From the NCBI GenBank assembly GCA_043764015.1, contig JAYUKY010000084.1, positions 1 through 36,872 of the forward strand: a stretch of DNA of 36,872 bases, in the 5' to 3' direction. The stretch is from JANYGM01 sp043764015. Lineage in GTDB: Bacteria > Bacteroidota > Bacteroidia > Cytophagales > Thermonemataceae. The notes beneath the pieces were generated by a model that worked only from the letters and a program-made list of their open reading frames with translations, was not told the origin of the DNA and ran no database searches. Within the stretch, counting starts at the first letter, position 1. Every line of letters begins with the position of its first letter. Shown here in pieces: positions 1-7,204 of the stretch. Position numbers and translations under genes: made by a program.

Positions 1-30
1 TATTTTTTAATTTATGTCACGTCATTTTAA

Positions 31-291
31 CTACTTGTATTTTTCTTTATAAAAAACCAAAGGTAAAGCACCTTTTGCAACGGAACTTTTACAGTAACAA
101 ATAATTTGTACAAGTACCGCAATTAATAGAACTGTTTCAATGAAAATATTACGATAAAATAGTCGCAAAGTACGCATTACTTCAATATGTCTGTCAGCAC
201 CAAAAATGCTTAAAGTGTGATTAAACAAGTGTAGTCCAACAAAAACTGTAATTGTAAGTCCTGTTATGAAATGAATTTTCTTTATTGTCAT
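31..291 (-). CDS. Small multi-spanning membrane protein, probably 3'-truncated (cassette 3)
   Basis: An 86-residue protein with two hydrophobic stretches (about residues 8-30 and 48-66) separated by a basic-polar segment containing GADRHIEVMRTLR. I recognise the N-terminal two thirds as a Bacteroidota family of small membrane proteins of unknown function, usually about 130-145 residues with four helices. Here the match stops near residue 64 and a short unrelated tail (CYCKSSVAKG...) follows, so a frameshift or rearrangement has probably removed the second half. The gene lies downstream, on the same strand, of the palindrome at 337-470, and is therefore the first gene of the next cassette of the array. 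No function is known to me. The family recall is from memory and untested. Confidence 0.6.
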   Translation of the reverse strand: MTIKKIHFITGLTITVFVGLHLFNHTLSIFGADRHIEVMRTLRLFYRNIFIETVLLIAVLVQIICYCKSSVAKGALPLVFYKEKYK

Positions 292-336
292 TTTTTGTCT
301 GTCAGTTTAATTTTTGTAGGGTGTCGGTTACAATGA

Positions 337-470
337 CCGCTAACGGGGAAGGCTTGGCGAAGGTGGGGAAATCTTAGCACAAAAGCCCAAATACTTACAA
401 ATCCCCAAATAAATTCCAAAAGTTCAATTACTTACCTCTGCCCCACTTTCGCCAAGCCCAAGTTAGTGGC
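337..470 (-). repeat. attC-like palindromic recombination site 1
   Basis: A large imperfect inverted repeat. Inner arms 351-368 and 441-458 pair over 18 bp with one mismatch. Outer arms CCGCTAAC (337-344) and GTTAGTGG (462-469) pair over 8 bp with one mismatch. Between outer and inner arms the two sides are unequal, 6 nt against 3 nt, giving an unpaired internal spacer. The loop is about 70 nt. Read on the minus strand this is the layout of a folded integron attC: R'' box, spacer, L'' box, variable terminal part, L' box, R' box. The TAA in CCACTAAC is the stop codon of the PIN toxin. The core GTTAGYGG departs from the integron consensus GTTRRRY. The block 412-476 is nearly identical to 1363-1427. 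Confidence 0.75.
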
Positions 471-903
471 TGGGCATTTTCGTAGCTAAACCTTCGGCTT
501 CTATAAGCGTTCGTAAAAGTTTGTCTGCTGTATAAAAAACATCCACTTGTTTTGTCAATACTATACAAGTTGAGAGTTGGATGCCGTCTAGAGTTCTTAA
601 ACCTTCAATTCCATATTTTGTCACCAAGTTTCGTGCTTGTTCTAAAATCAAACTGTCAGTTGCTACAAAATTATATTTTGCAAGGTCGCTTTCAAATAAT
701 TCCAATGTTATTTTGGCTTGCTCTGTCGTAATTTCTTTTGTTCTAACTTTCTTCCAGATAGTTGAGGTGAACTCAACTCTGGCAAGTTCTGACAAGTAAA
801 TATGGGTGATTTTTGTTTGAGAAAACAAGTTCTCCAGTTCTTCCGTACCATCTTCTTGGTGATAAAGTTTGAACAATGAAGAGGTATCTAAAAATATTTT
901 CAT
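463..903 (-). CDS. PIN-domain (VapC-like) ribonuclease toxin
   Basis: A 146-residue protein covering one complete PIN domain. The acidic metal-binding residues are visible as D6 (FLDTSS), E44 (RVEF), D106 (TLDGIQL) and D127 (TADK). PIN toxins of VapBC modules cleave RNA, often tRNA, when their antitoxin is lost. The start ATG overlaps the stop of the preceding antitoxin gene by 4 bp (ATGA), the usual coupled toxin-antitoxin arrangement. The last residues (MPSH) and the stop codon are encoded inside the outer arm of the palindrome at 337-470, so the gene end appears to have been supplied by the cassette boundary. Toxin-antitoxin pairs are common cargo of integron cassette arrays. Target RNA is unknown. 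Confidence 0.9.
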   Translation of the reverse strand: MKIFLDTSSLFKLYHQEDGTEELENLFSQTKITHIYLSELARVEFTSTIWKKVRTKEITTEQAKITLELFESDLAKYNFVATDSLILEQARNLVTKYGIEGLRTLDGIQLSTCIVLTKQVDVFYTADKLLRTLIEAEGLATKMPSH

Positions 904-1130
904 AGGTCTGCACGTCTTTCATCAATTACAGTGTCTGTAAATGACCCCTTGAAATTTTGAAGATTTTTTTTGCTTTTGGAGAATGAAAAATCTGTCAAAG
1001 CAAGAGCATTGTCAGATTTGCTTTGTATGTCTTCCAAGAAAGTTACTATTACTTTTACAGGATTTTTTGTTGAGTAATCTTTGTCAAGTTTCAAGTAACC
1101 ATTGTCGTATGTTCCTACTATTGATAGCAT
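900..1130 (-). CDS. Antitoxin partner of the PIN toxin
   Basis: A 76-residue protein when started at the ATG at 1130 (MLSIVGTYDNGYLKLDKDY). An upstream in-frame ATG at 1175 would add 15 lysine-rich, probably untranslated residues. The N-terminal GTYDNGYLKLD...PVKVIVTFLED looks like the short beta-rich opening seen in many small Bacteroidota antitoxins paired with PIN toxins. The acidic/basic C-terminal part (SFSKSKKNLQNFKGSFTDTVIDERRADL) fits a toxin-binding tail. The gene is translationally coupled to the toxin by a 4-bp overlap. It is expected to neutralise the toxin and repress the pair, but I see no clear operator. The role is inferred mainly from position and size. Confidence 0.75.
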   Translation of the reverse strand: MLSIVGTYDNGYLKLDKDYSTKNPVKVIVTFLEDIQSKSDNALALTDFSFSKSKKNLQNFKGSFTDTVIDERRADL

Positions 1131-1220
1131 ATTTTTATTCTTTATATTTTTTACAAAGATAAAGAAAATTGTCAAGATTCAAAAATAGTTTTATTCTTTT
1201 GGTTTGTCTGTTGTTTTTCT

Positions 1221-1426
1221 GCCTAGCCACTAACGGAAAAGGCTTGGCGAAGGTGGGATTTTGAAATACTACTGTCCAAACTTCTGCCCAAAAATAGCAA
1301 AAAAGCTAATTCAAATTACAAAAGTTGAAAAATATTCATTTGCCCGAACTAATGCTAAATAGCATTCCAAAAGTTCAATTACTTACTTCTGCCCCACTTT
1401 CGCCAAGCCCAAGTTAGCGGCTGGGC
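1221..1426 (-). repeat. attC-like palindromic recombination site 2
   Basis: Second member of the same palindrome family. Inner arms 1241-1257 and 1393-1409 pair over 17 bp with one mismatch. Outer arms 1221-1234 (GCCTAGCCACTAAC) and 1413-1426 (GTTAGCGGCTGGGC) pair at 12 of 14 positions. The unpaired spacer between them is again 6 nt against 3 nt. The loop is about 135 nt, longer than in copy 1 and mostly unrelated to it except for the 65-bp right-hand block. It separates the TIR-like gene from the toxin-antitoxin pair. The left side (minus-strand 3' end) would be the R' crossover box of cassette 1. Confidence 0.75.
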
Positions 1427-1445
1427 TTTTACGCACCATTTAAAG

Positions 1446-2240
1446 CTAGTTTTCAGATGCTACTTTTTCTCTTATTGCTGTTATTGTATTCTTTAGTTGT
1501 TTTTGAAAATCATCAATTTTGTCAAGCGAATAAGATATTGCCCGAATATGAACTTTATCAAAGAATAAACTTTGTTCTATTTCTGTATTTTGTATTGTAA
1601 TAATTTCCTTGTCCTTTGCTGCTGCATATCCAAATTCAAAGAAAGCATTTTTGTTAGGATGCGAAGTATCCGCAATAATAAACTCGGCTTGCTCTATTTG
1701 GTTATAAATTGTGTCAATGATTATGTCAGTATCATTAAAGTCCTCTGCTCGTAAAATATTTATTTTTAGCTCTGACTTTAGGTATTCTTTAATGCTTGAT
1801 TTGTAAAAATCATTTAATTCCTCAAATTTGAACGGCATAATCATAAACGCCTGTCCAACGCTTACTATTTTTGGATTGTTAAGTCGTTTTAGCACTACAG
1901 TCAGTGGTTTTGTTGGAAGTATTTCAATTAACCTATAAAGAGTTACTTGGTCAAAGCTAAAGTAAACTGGTTGTCTTTTTTTATACTCTTCAAAGTACGT
2001 GTAAGAACTTGCAATACTTTCGTGGAAGCATTCTCCATTATAACTGCTGTGTCCTAAATATCCGTGAACGAAATTATTGTCCACGTATTCTATCACTTTA
2101 AAATAGCAACTTGGGCTGTAGTTGTGGAATGGCTGATTTTTTTGTAATGATATGAGTCTGTCAGAATCAGAAATGTACCAACAAGGGAGTGTACCTTCAG
2201 GAGCGTCCCAACCAAGAATTTTATTGAATTTTATGTCCAT
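1446..2240 (-). CDS. TIR/nucleoside deoxyribosyltransferase-like Rossmann protein (cassette 1)
   Basis: A 264-residue protein. Residues 1-125 are not recognised and contain several aromatic-rich stretches. Residues 127-256 form a Rossmann-like domain of the TIR / nucleoside 2-deoxyribosyltransferase superfamily. The visible marks are a first strand VGQAFMIMPF, the stretch AEFIIADTS (187-193) followed by the N/FFEFGYA box with the acidic residue E202, and a K-x-I-I strand after it. In this superfamily the conserved Glu attacks the N-glycosidic bond, so NAD+ or nucleotide cleavage is possible. Related domains are frequent effectors in anti-phage systems. It is the first gene after the cassette promoter and sits alone between a core half-site and a full palindrome. 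Enzymatic activity is inference. Confidence 0.65.
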   Translation of the reverse strand: MDIKFNKILGWDAPEGTLPCWYISDSDRLISLQKNQPFHNYSPSCYFKVIEYVDNNFVHGYLGHSSYNGECFHESIASSYTYFEEYKKRQPVYFSFDQVTLYRLIEILPTKPLTVVLKRLNNPKIVSVGQAFMIMPFKFEELNDFYKSSIKEYLKSELKINILRAEDFNDTDIIIDTIYNQIEQAEFIIADTSHPNKNAFFEFGYAAAKDKEIITIQNTEIEQSLFFDKVHIRAISYSLDKIDDFQKQLKNTITAIREKVASEN

Positions 2241-2264
2241 TATTGTTGTTTTATTGTTTGTATA

Positions 2265-2278
2265 GCCTAGCCGCTAAC
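2265..2278 (-). other. Lone core half-site at the start of the cassette array
   Basis: GCCTAGCCGCTAAC, on the minus strand GTTAGCGGCTAGGC, matches the R'-side outer arm of palindrome 2 (13 of 14 positions). No inner arm or partner arm follows it. It lies 24 bp upstream of the first cassette gene, on the recombinase side. That is what an integron insertion junction (attI next to the first cassette) should look like: only the R' half remains, joined to the integrase-side leader. Confidence 0.6.
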
Positions 2279-2461
2279 TTGTTAATATACGCAACTGCAT
2301 GTATTTGCCACAAACATAATAAAACTATTTTTACTATCCAAATAAAATGTAATTTATTTAAAATCAGTAATAAAAGTTGTTTGTTAATCCTAAAAACAAT
2401 ACAAAACACGCAATACGTATTTTGTATTGTTTGTAAATCAACAATACAAAATACGCAACGC
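2279..2461. other. Recombinase-to-array leader, candidate attI-like site
   Basis: Non-coding stretch between the recombinase stop and the first core half-site. It contains three copies of a 17-bp motif ending in CAATACAAAAYACG: 2394-2410 (plus), 2416-2432 (inverted, 16/17 to the first) and 2439-2455 (plus). The first two form a palindrome with a 5-bp centre. ATACGCAAC, which partly overlaps the last copy (2451-2459), occurs again at 2287-2295, close to the half-site. Repeated short motifs beside a tyrosine recombinase gene are typical of recombinase-binding (arm or DR) sites. A promoter also lies here. Confidence 0.5.
2311..2342 (-). promoter_or_regulatory. Bacteroidota-type promoter reading into the cassettes
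   Basis: On the minus strand the sequence reads TTTG, exactly 20 nt, then TATGTTTG. This is a perfect fit to the Bacteroidota primary-sigma consensus (TTTG / TAnnTTTG with 17-23 nt spacing). Transcription would begin near 2303 and run through the half-site into the TIR-like gene and the following cassettes, the position of the Pc promoter in integrons. Confidence 0.6.
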
Positions 2462-3532
2462 TTAATCCATTGTGTCTAGCGGACTTTTAATTTTTTTGAT
2501 ACTTTTCTCGCTTACGTGTATGTAGCGTAAAGTAGTTTTTATGTCGCTATGTCCTAGCAGTTCTTGTATAAACTTAATATCTGTACCACTTTCCAACAAA
2601 TGCGTAGCAAAACTATGCCTTAAACCGTGAATGCCTACCTTTTTATTGATTTTAGCTTTTCTCATAGCATTTTTGAATACTTGTTGCGCACTTCTGATGC
2701 TGTACTCATTACCGTATTGCCCTTCAAATAGGTATTTAACGGGTTTATAGACTTTGTAATACTCTCGCAACTGCAATAAAATACTTTCTGGCAAGTTTAC
2801 ATAACGGTCTTTTTTACCTTTTGATTTTTCCACCAAAACCTGCATACTGTTACTATCAATATCAGTAATCTTCAAATTTATTATCTCACTCACACGCAAA
2901 CCCATTCCATAACACAATTTGAGCATTGTATTATGTTTTATGTTTTCTGTGACCTCAAACAATTTCTTAATATCTTTCGCATCTATCACCTTAGGCAAAA
3001 TAGAGGGCTTTTTAGGGCGTGGAATATCAAAAAACATCTTTTCTCTATGCAAAACCTGCTCAAAATAGAATTTTACGGCATTGATACGACTATGCAAAGT
3101 ATTTTCAGAAAGTTCCAACGTGTTTGTACAATACAAGAAGTAACTACGCAACTTTTCAGCATCTAAATCATCTACACATTTGTCTTTCAAAATATGTAAT
3201 AATTGCCCAAACTCGTTTCTGTACGTGTTTATAGTGTTGATGCTATAACTTTTGAGTTGCAAAGTTTCTACATATCTGACAAGTGCAGTATAATTCACCT
3301 CGTCAAGATGACTTAATGCCTCTTTTCCCACAATTGGTTTTGCTGTTAAACCAAATTTCTCACGATATTGGGCATTATCCAACACATACCACGCTTTTTG
3401 GGACTGACTCCACTTCACACCAACAAGTTTTCGTACTCTTTCGTTGAGTTTGGCATTAGACGCAAAACGAATGAAAATCACCTCTTGCGCTCTGTGAGTA
3501 CCTAATTCATAATTTATTTGATGTTTCATCAT
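2462..3532 (-). CDS. XerC/D-like tyrosine recombinase (site-specific integrase)
   Basis: A 356-residue recombinase. Residues 1-75 form an extra N-terminal domain (with KWSQSQKAWYV), 78-165 the SAM-like core-binding domain, and 180-350 the catalytic domain. Catalytic residues are R213 (GLRVSE), a lysine in KSKGKK (238-241), H302-x-x-R305 (HGLRH), H328 (LLGHS) and the nucleophile Y337 (LRYIHVS). The catalytic set is complete, so it should be active. The segment between the lysine and the HxxR box is short, without the extra helix that marks integron integrases (IntI). Family assignment is therefore Xer/phage-type. It overlaps the upstream SSB gene by 26 bp and is followed by repeated motifs and the palindrome-bounded gene array, which makes it the likely catalyst of cassette movement. 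That role is inference. Confidence 0.92.
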   Translation of the reverse strand: MMKHQINYELGTHRAQEVIFIRFASNAKLNERVRKLVGVKWSQSQKAWYVLDNAQYREKFGLTAKPIVGKEALSHLDEVNYTALVRYVETLQLKSYSINTINTYRNEFGQLLHILKDKCVDDLDAEKLRSYFLYCTNTLELSENTLHSRINAVKFYFEQVLHREKMFFDIPRPKKPSILPKVIDAKDIKKLFEVTENIKHNTMLKLCYGMGLRVSEIINLKITDIDSNSMQVLVEKSKGKKDRYVNLPESILLQLREYYKVYKPVKYLFEGQYGNEYSIRSAQQVFKNAMRKAKINKKVGIHGLRHSFATHLLESGTDIKFIQELLGHSDIKTTLRYIHVSEKSIKKIKSPLDTMD

Positions 3533-3869
3533 TAGTTGTTTTTTTGTCCAATAAAATTACTTGCTCTGCAATAATCTCGGTTACGTACTTTTTTGCGCCT
3601 GCTTTGTCGTCATACGAACGAGTTTTTATTTTCCCCTCAATATACACCAAACTGCCTTTTGACAAATATTTTTCTGACAAATCAGCTAAACCACGCCATA
3701 AAATAATAGTGTGCCATTCTGTGTTAGAATGTAGTTGTCCTTTGTCATCTTTGTAGGTTTCTGTGGTTGCAAGCGAGAATTTAGCTACTTTTATAGCTCC
3801 TTCCAATGTTTGTATTTCTGGATCTTTGCCCAAATTTCCAATTAAAGTAACTTTGTTTAGTCCTTTCAT
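3507..3869 (-). CDS. ssb: Short single-stranded DNA-binding protein
   Basis: A 120-residue protein with one OB fold: NKVTLIGNLGKDPEIQ at the N terminus, the typical EWHTIILWRGLADLSEKYLSKGSLVYIEGKI centre written across residues 51-81, and a final strand YVTEIIAEQVILL. After residue 111 only a short polar tail (TTNDETSNKL) follows. The acidic DDDLPF-type tip, through which housekeeping SSB recruits repair and replication proteins, is absent. The gene overlaps the recombinase start by 26 bp, so the two are co-transcribed and probably translationally coupled. An accessory SSB dedicated to single-stranded recombination substrates is plausible, but a plasmid/phage-type SSB that hitch-hiked is an alternative. 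Confidence 0.9.
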   Translation of the reverse strand: MKGLNKVTLIGNLGKDPEIQTLEGAIKVAKFSLATTETYKDDKGQLHSNTEWHTIILWRGLADLSEKYLSKGSLVYIEGKIKTRSYDDKAGAKKYVTEIIAEQVILLDKKTTNDETSNKL

Positions 3870-3938
3870 AGCGTTAAGAATGATACTTTTATTATATTAT
3901 TTATGGCTGTAAAGGTTTCGTTATAAATTTTATGAATT

Positions 3939-3986
3939 TTATTTCTCCAAAACTGATTTTGGCAACATCAACAAAAAAGGCAAGGC
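3939..3986 (-). pseudogene. 3' end remnant of a fic gene
   Basis: The minus strand encodes ALPFLLMLPKSVLEK and a stop, equal to the last residues of the intact Fic protein (ALPFLLMLPKSVLNK) except for one. At DNA level 3951-3988 matches 7217-7254 with a single mismatch. Upstream the reading frame has no Fic similarity. The 227-bp gap 3870-4096 contains nothing else I recognise. Confidence 0.8.
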
Positions 3987-4096
3987 TAGAGTTGATAACC
4001 TTGCTCTTCTGCGGTACTGGGCTAATGTGGTATATTTTTGTGCTATCTATTTAGCTTGTAATATACAAAACTTTTGGAAAGTTCGGACAGGATTTT

Positions 4097-5839
4097 TTAT
4101 TCTATTTTCTTAAATTTTATAGTTGCTCTTACACCAGAAATTTTACAACCAATAATATTGGAATTTTTATCTCTCAAAAATTCAACTTTACGAAAAAACC
4201 ATTCATTCGTTAGGAAAATATTAGGCTGAAAAATATTCATTTTTATGTCTTCATTTCTGATGTGAGTTGCTACTAAAACTCCATTTTTAATTGTAAAAAC
4301 ATACTCTGTGGCAAGTTCTGAGCTATAATATTTTCCTGCAAATGCTGATAGCAGATGTTCGGATTGTGCTTTTTCTTTGTCAAAAGGTACAATCAAAATG
4401 CGTTTTCCTTTGTATTCAAAATCATAATATTGGAATTTTAGTAAATCAATTTTTTGTTTGGAAATTTCACCCGTTTTATGAAAAGAAATTTTGTCATTTC
4501 CATCACCAATAACAAATTCATTTTCAGAAATTGCAAATAATTCACTTTTTTGAGTATCACCCAACGTCTGTAAATAGAGTTTTTGTGAGTTTTTAGTATC
4601 TCTATGAATGTTAAAAATGATACCTGGCAGGATTTCAAAATTCCCTTCATAAGATTTTAGTCTTTCCTCTTTAATGACAATTTTTTTCGTATTATTTTGT
4701 TTATTTTCTTTAATTTGCTGATTTTCAAGAAAAAAATCAACAATTTTATAAGCAATTTCTAGTGGATTAAAACCTTCAAAATTAGCCATAATTATGATAG
4801 AAAATTGATGTTTTGGCACTCGCAACAAGTAAGAACGAAAACCAGCATCTCCGCCACCGTGAAAAATCACCTCCAAACCTTTATACGTTTTTATTTCTTG
4901 TCCCAACGCATAAGAAATTTTCTCACCATTATTTAAAGAACTTTTTTGTTGCATTTTATTGAAAATATTTGTATCTCCAATAATAATATTTTCAAAATTT
5001 AAAGCCCAGAAACTTAAATCCTCAATAGTTGTACACAAGCCAGTAGAGCCAATTATTGAATGATTTAACATATTTTTCTTGTATGTTTTTTCATCAACTG
5101 GCGTGTAGGAATACACTCTATTAGGAATTATTTTTTCGTGATTATCCAAAAAGAAAGTATTATTCATTTTTAAAGGCGTGAAAATTCTTTCAGAAGCAAA
5201 TTCTGCAAGGGTTTTACCTGAAATTTTTTCTACAATTTTTCCTAATAAAAGATAATCAGAATTGCTATACTCATATTCTGTTCCAGCAATAAAATTACTC
5301 TCTTTCTGTTTTTTGATAATTTTGTAGGCTTGCTCATTGGTGATAACATCGTCCATTCGTGCGCCTGCAAGCATATTTAAGTCGGTTTGTTCTCGCAATC
5401 CGCTTGTGTGATTGGCAAGATTACGCAAAGTGATTTTTTGCCCAAAATCAGTTATTTCAGGTAAAAATTTCCTTATATCATCATCTAATGACAATTTTCC
5501 TTCTTTTTCCAACAACAAAATACAGAAAACAGTAAATTGTTTTGATATTGAAGCCACACTAAACACAGAATTTGGCATAATAGGGATATTATACTCCAAA
5601 TTTGCTATTCCAAAGCCTTTTTTATAGATAATCTTGCCATTTTGCACAACAGAAACAGCAACGCCAGGCGCATTTTTAGTGTCATACTTTGATAAAAGGT
5701 CATCAACTTTTTCAATAGGAGAAAGCGTTTTTTGTGTTTTTACTTGTGCTTCTAGCAAATTTGTCAGATTTATTTGTAACAAAATAACTAACAAAATTAG
5801 TGAGATTTTTCTTTGAAAATTTTTTGAGATTTTTTTCAT
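4097..5839 (-). CDS. Secreted serine hydrolase of the beta-lactamase/PBP4* family (module A)
   Basis: A 580-residue protein with a signal peptide (basic start, hydrophobic core about residues 11-28, AQ end). The class C beta-lactamase-like domain spans about 40-375: nucleophile S97 in SISK (97-100), YSN at 191-193, and HGGG at 327-330 in place of the KTG triad, as common in the esterase/peptidase branch. Residues 390-580 form a second, strand-rich C-terminal part seen in long members of this family. Such enzymes act in the periplasm or outside on D-amino peptides or esters. The substrate here is unknown. The gene follows, on the same strand, a membrane AraC regulator, the same pairing as at 20382-22777. 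A TTATCTTGAT motif repeats at 5880 and 5894 just upstream. Confidence 0.88.
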   Translation of the reverse strand: MKKISKNFQRKISLILLVILLQINLTNLLEAQVKTQKTLSPIEKVDDLLSKYDTKNAPGVAVSVVQNGKIIYKKGFGIANLEYNIPIMPNSVFSVASISKQFTVFCILLLEKEGKLSLDDDIRKFLPEITDFGQKITLRNLANHTSGLREQTDLNMLAGARMDDVITNEQAYKIIKKQKESNFIAGTEYEYSNSDYLLLGKIVEKISGKTLAEFASERIFTPLKMNNTFFLDNHEKIIPNRVYSYTPVDEKTYKKNMLNHSIIGSTGLCTTIEDLSFWALNFENIIIGDTNIFNKMQQKSSLNNGEKISYALGQEIKTYKGLEVIFHGGGDAGFRSYLLRVPKHQFSIIIMANFEGFNPLEIAYKIVDFFLENQQIKENKQNNTKKIVIKEERLKSYEGNFEILPGIIFNIHRDTKNSQKLYLQTLGDTQKSELFAISENEFVIGDGNDKISFHKTGEISKQKIDLLKFQYYDFEYKGKRILIVPFDKEKAQSEHLLSAFAGKYYSSELATEYVFTIKNGVLVATHIRNEDIKMNIFQPNIFLTNEWFFRKVEFLRDKNSNIIGCKISGVRATIKFKKIE

Positions 5840-5953
5840 TTGATTTTTTAGAATTTTTTGATTGATAAATTTTTGAAAATTATCTTGATGAATTTATCTT
5901 GATAAATTTGTCCTGCAAAAATCTAATAAATAATTTTAAAGTCCGTAGGACAT

Positions 5954-6000
5954 AAAAAAGTCGTACCATTTTTTCATTAAAAAAATGGTACGACTTTTTT
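5954..6000. terminator. Strong bidirectional terminator hairpin
   Basis: A perfect 21-bp inverted repeat (5954-5974 and 5980-6000) with a 5-nt loop. The GTCGTACCAT core is flanked by A and T runs on both sides, so it can act as an intrinsic terminator in both directions. It separates the regulator gene (ending at 6046) from the hydrolase gene (starting at 5839), so the two are probably not one transcript. Confidence 0.8.
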
Positions 6001-6045
6001 ATGATTATTTTATTAGAAAGTAATACATTGTTAAATATTTAATAA

Positions 6046-7198
6046 TCAAGTATTTCTAAAATCCGTTGGCGTGAGGTTGGTATATTTTTTAAAATAAGTA
6101 TTGAAAGAAGATTTTGAATTAAAGCCAACTTGGTACAAAATTTCTAAAATAGTAAGTTTTTTTTGGTCAGCATTTTTCAGTATTTTCATTGCTTTTTGTA
6201 TTCTGTACTCATTGACAAAATCAAAAAAATGTTGATTTATATGATGGTTTATCAAAATAGACAACTCACGAGTAGGCATTTTTAACTGACTGGCAAGTTC
6301 TTGGATAGTGAGAGAAGGCTCTAAATAAGGCTCTTTTTCCAACATATAAGTTTTTAGAAAAGTGATTTGCGCTGCTATTTGAGTATCTAAAAATCTCTCT
6401 TCTATAAGCTCGTTGATTTCCAATTTTTGTGGAATTTTTATTGTTTCTTCAACAAATTTTAAATTTACATCAATACCCCTAAATAATTCTGGGTGATAGA
6501 GAGCTTTTAAAACAAACCAGCAAAGCACTAATAAAGCATTTATTCCTATAATAACATTTAATAAAATAAAAATATTTTCATATTTAGTAAATTGCAAAAA
6601 ATCTTTTATAATAACGAAAATATGAGCAATCAAAAATCCAATACCCTATATTAAACAGCCATTTATAAGTGAAAACTTGCGTATCTGTATAATTTTGACT
6701 GTAAATCTTTTTATATCTTCGTAAAAGAAGGAAAAACATAATCATATAAAAAACATACTGAATTTCTAAAAAAAGATTGGAAACAATAATTTTATAAATT
6801 TCCTGCAAATTATCTATAACGTATTTTTTTTCTGTAAAATCTAGGAAATAAAACCCATTTATTAGAAGCAAATTAGCAATAATAAAAGGAATTAAGTGTA
6901 ATAAATGTTTTATTTTTAATTTAAAATTGATATAACAAGCTGACAAGGCGTAAAAATAAAACAAAGGCATATTCAGCAACGAAATTGTCCATTTGAACAT
7001 TTCCAAATTAGGGTTAGCTTGAATATTTTTGTAGATAACAAATCCGCTAAAATCAATGGCTGTAATGATAATAAAAGTCGCAAAAAGGGAATTTCCAAGT
7101 TTATTTTTAGTTTTGACCGTAAATAAAAAAAAGGAAAGGAGCAAAGCAACAAAAATAAAAATAGCACCAATAATATTTATTAAAGCAAAGTTATCCAT
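6046..7198 (-). pseudogene. Membrane AraC-family regulator, broken by a +1 frameshift (module A)
   Basis: Two overlapping reading frames, 6584-7198 and 6046-6633, together encode one protein. The first gives MDNFALINIIGAIF and about six membrane helices. It loses homology at FNIGYWIFD, whereas the other frame continues IGFLIAHIFVIIKD. Removing one base at the CCC near 6644-6646 (GGG on the coding strand) joins them into a product of 383 residues. The intact paralogue at 21623-22777 has 384. The C-terminal part carries the AraC DNA-binding domain (SLTIQELASQL..., FDFVNEYRIQKAMKIL, EILYQVGFNSKSSFNTYFKKYTNLTP). Such proteins sense through a membrane domain and activate nearby genes. Either a genuine inactivating insertion or a sequencing error would explain this. 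Confidence 0.85.
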
Positions 7199-7204
7199 TA
7201 TTTT

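Noticed and set aside
2462..3532. Calling the recombinase a true integron integrase (IntI)
   Set aside because: The additional helix between the catalytic lysine region and the HxxR box that defines IntI is absent, and there is a different N-terminal extension. I keep the call at Xer/phage-type and describe the array only as integron-like.
5954..6000. AraC operator
   Set aside because: The 21-bp perfect stem with A/T flanks and a 5-nt loop is the shape of an intrinsic terminator; operators for this family are usually direct repeats.
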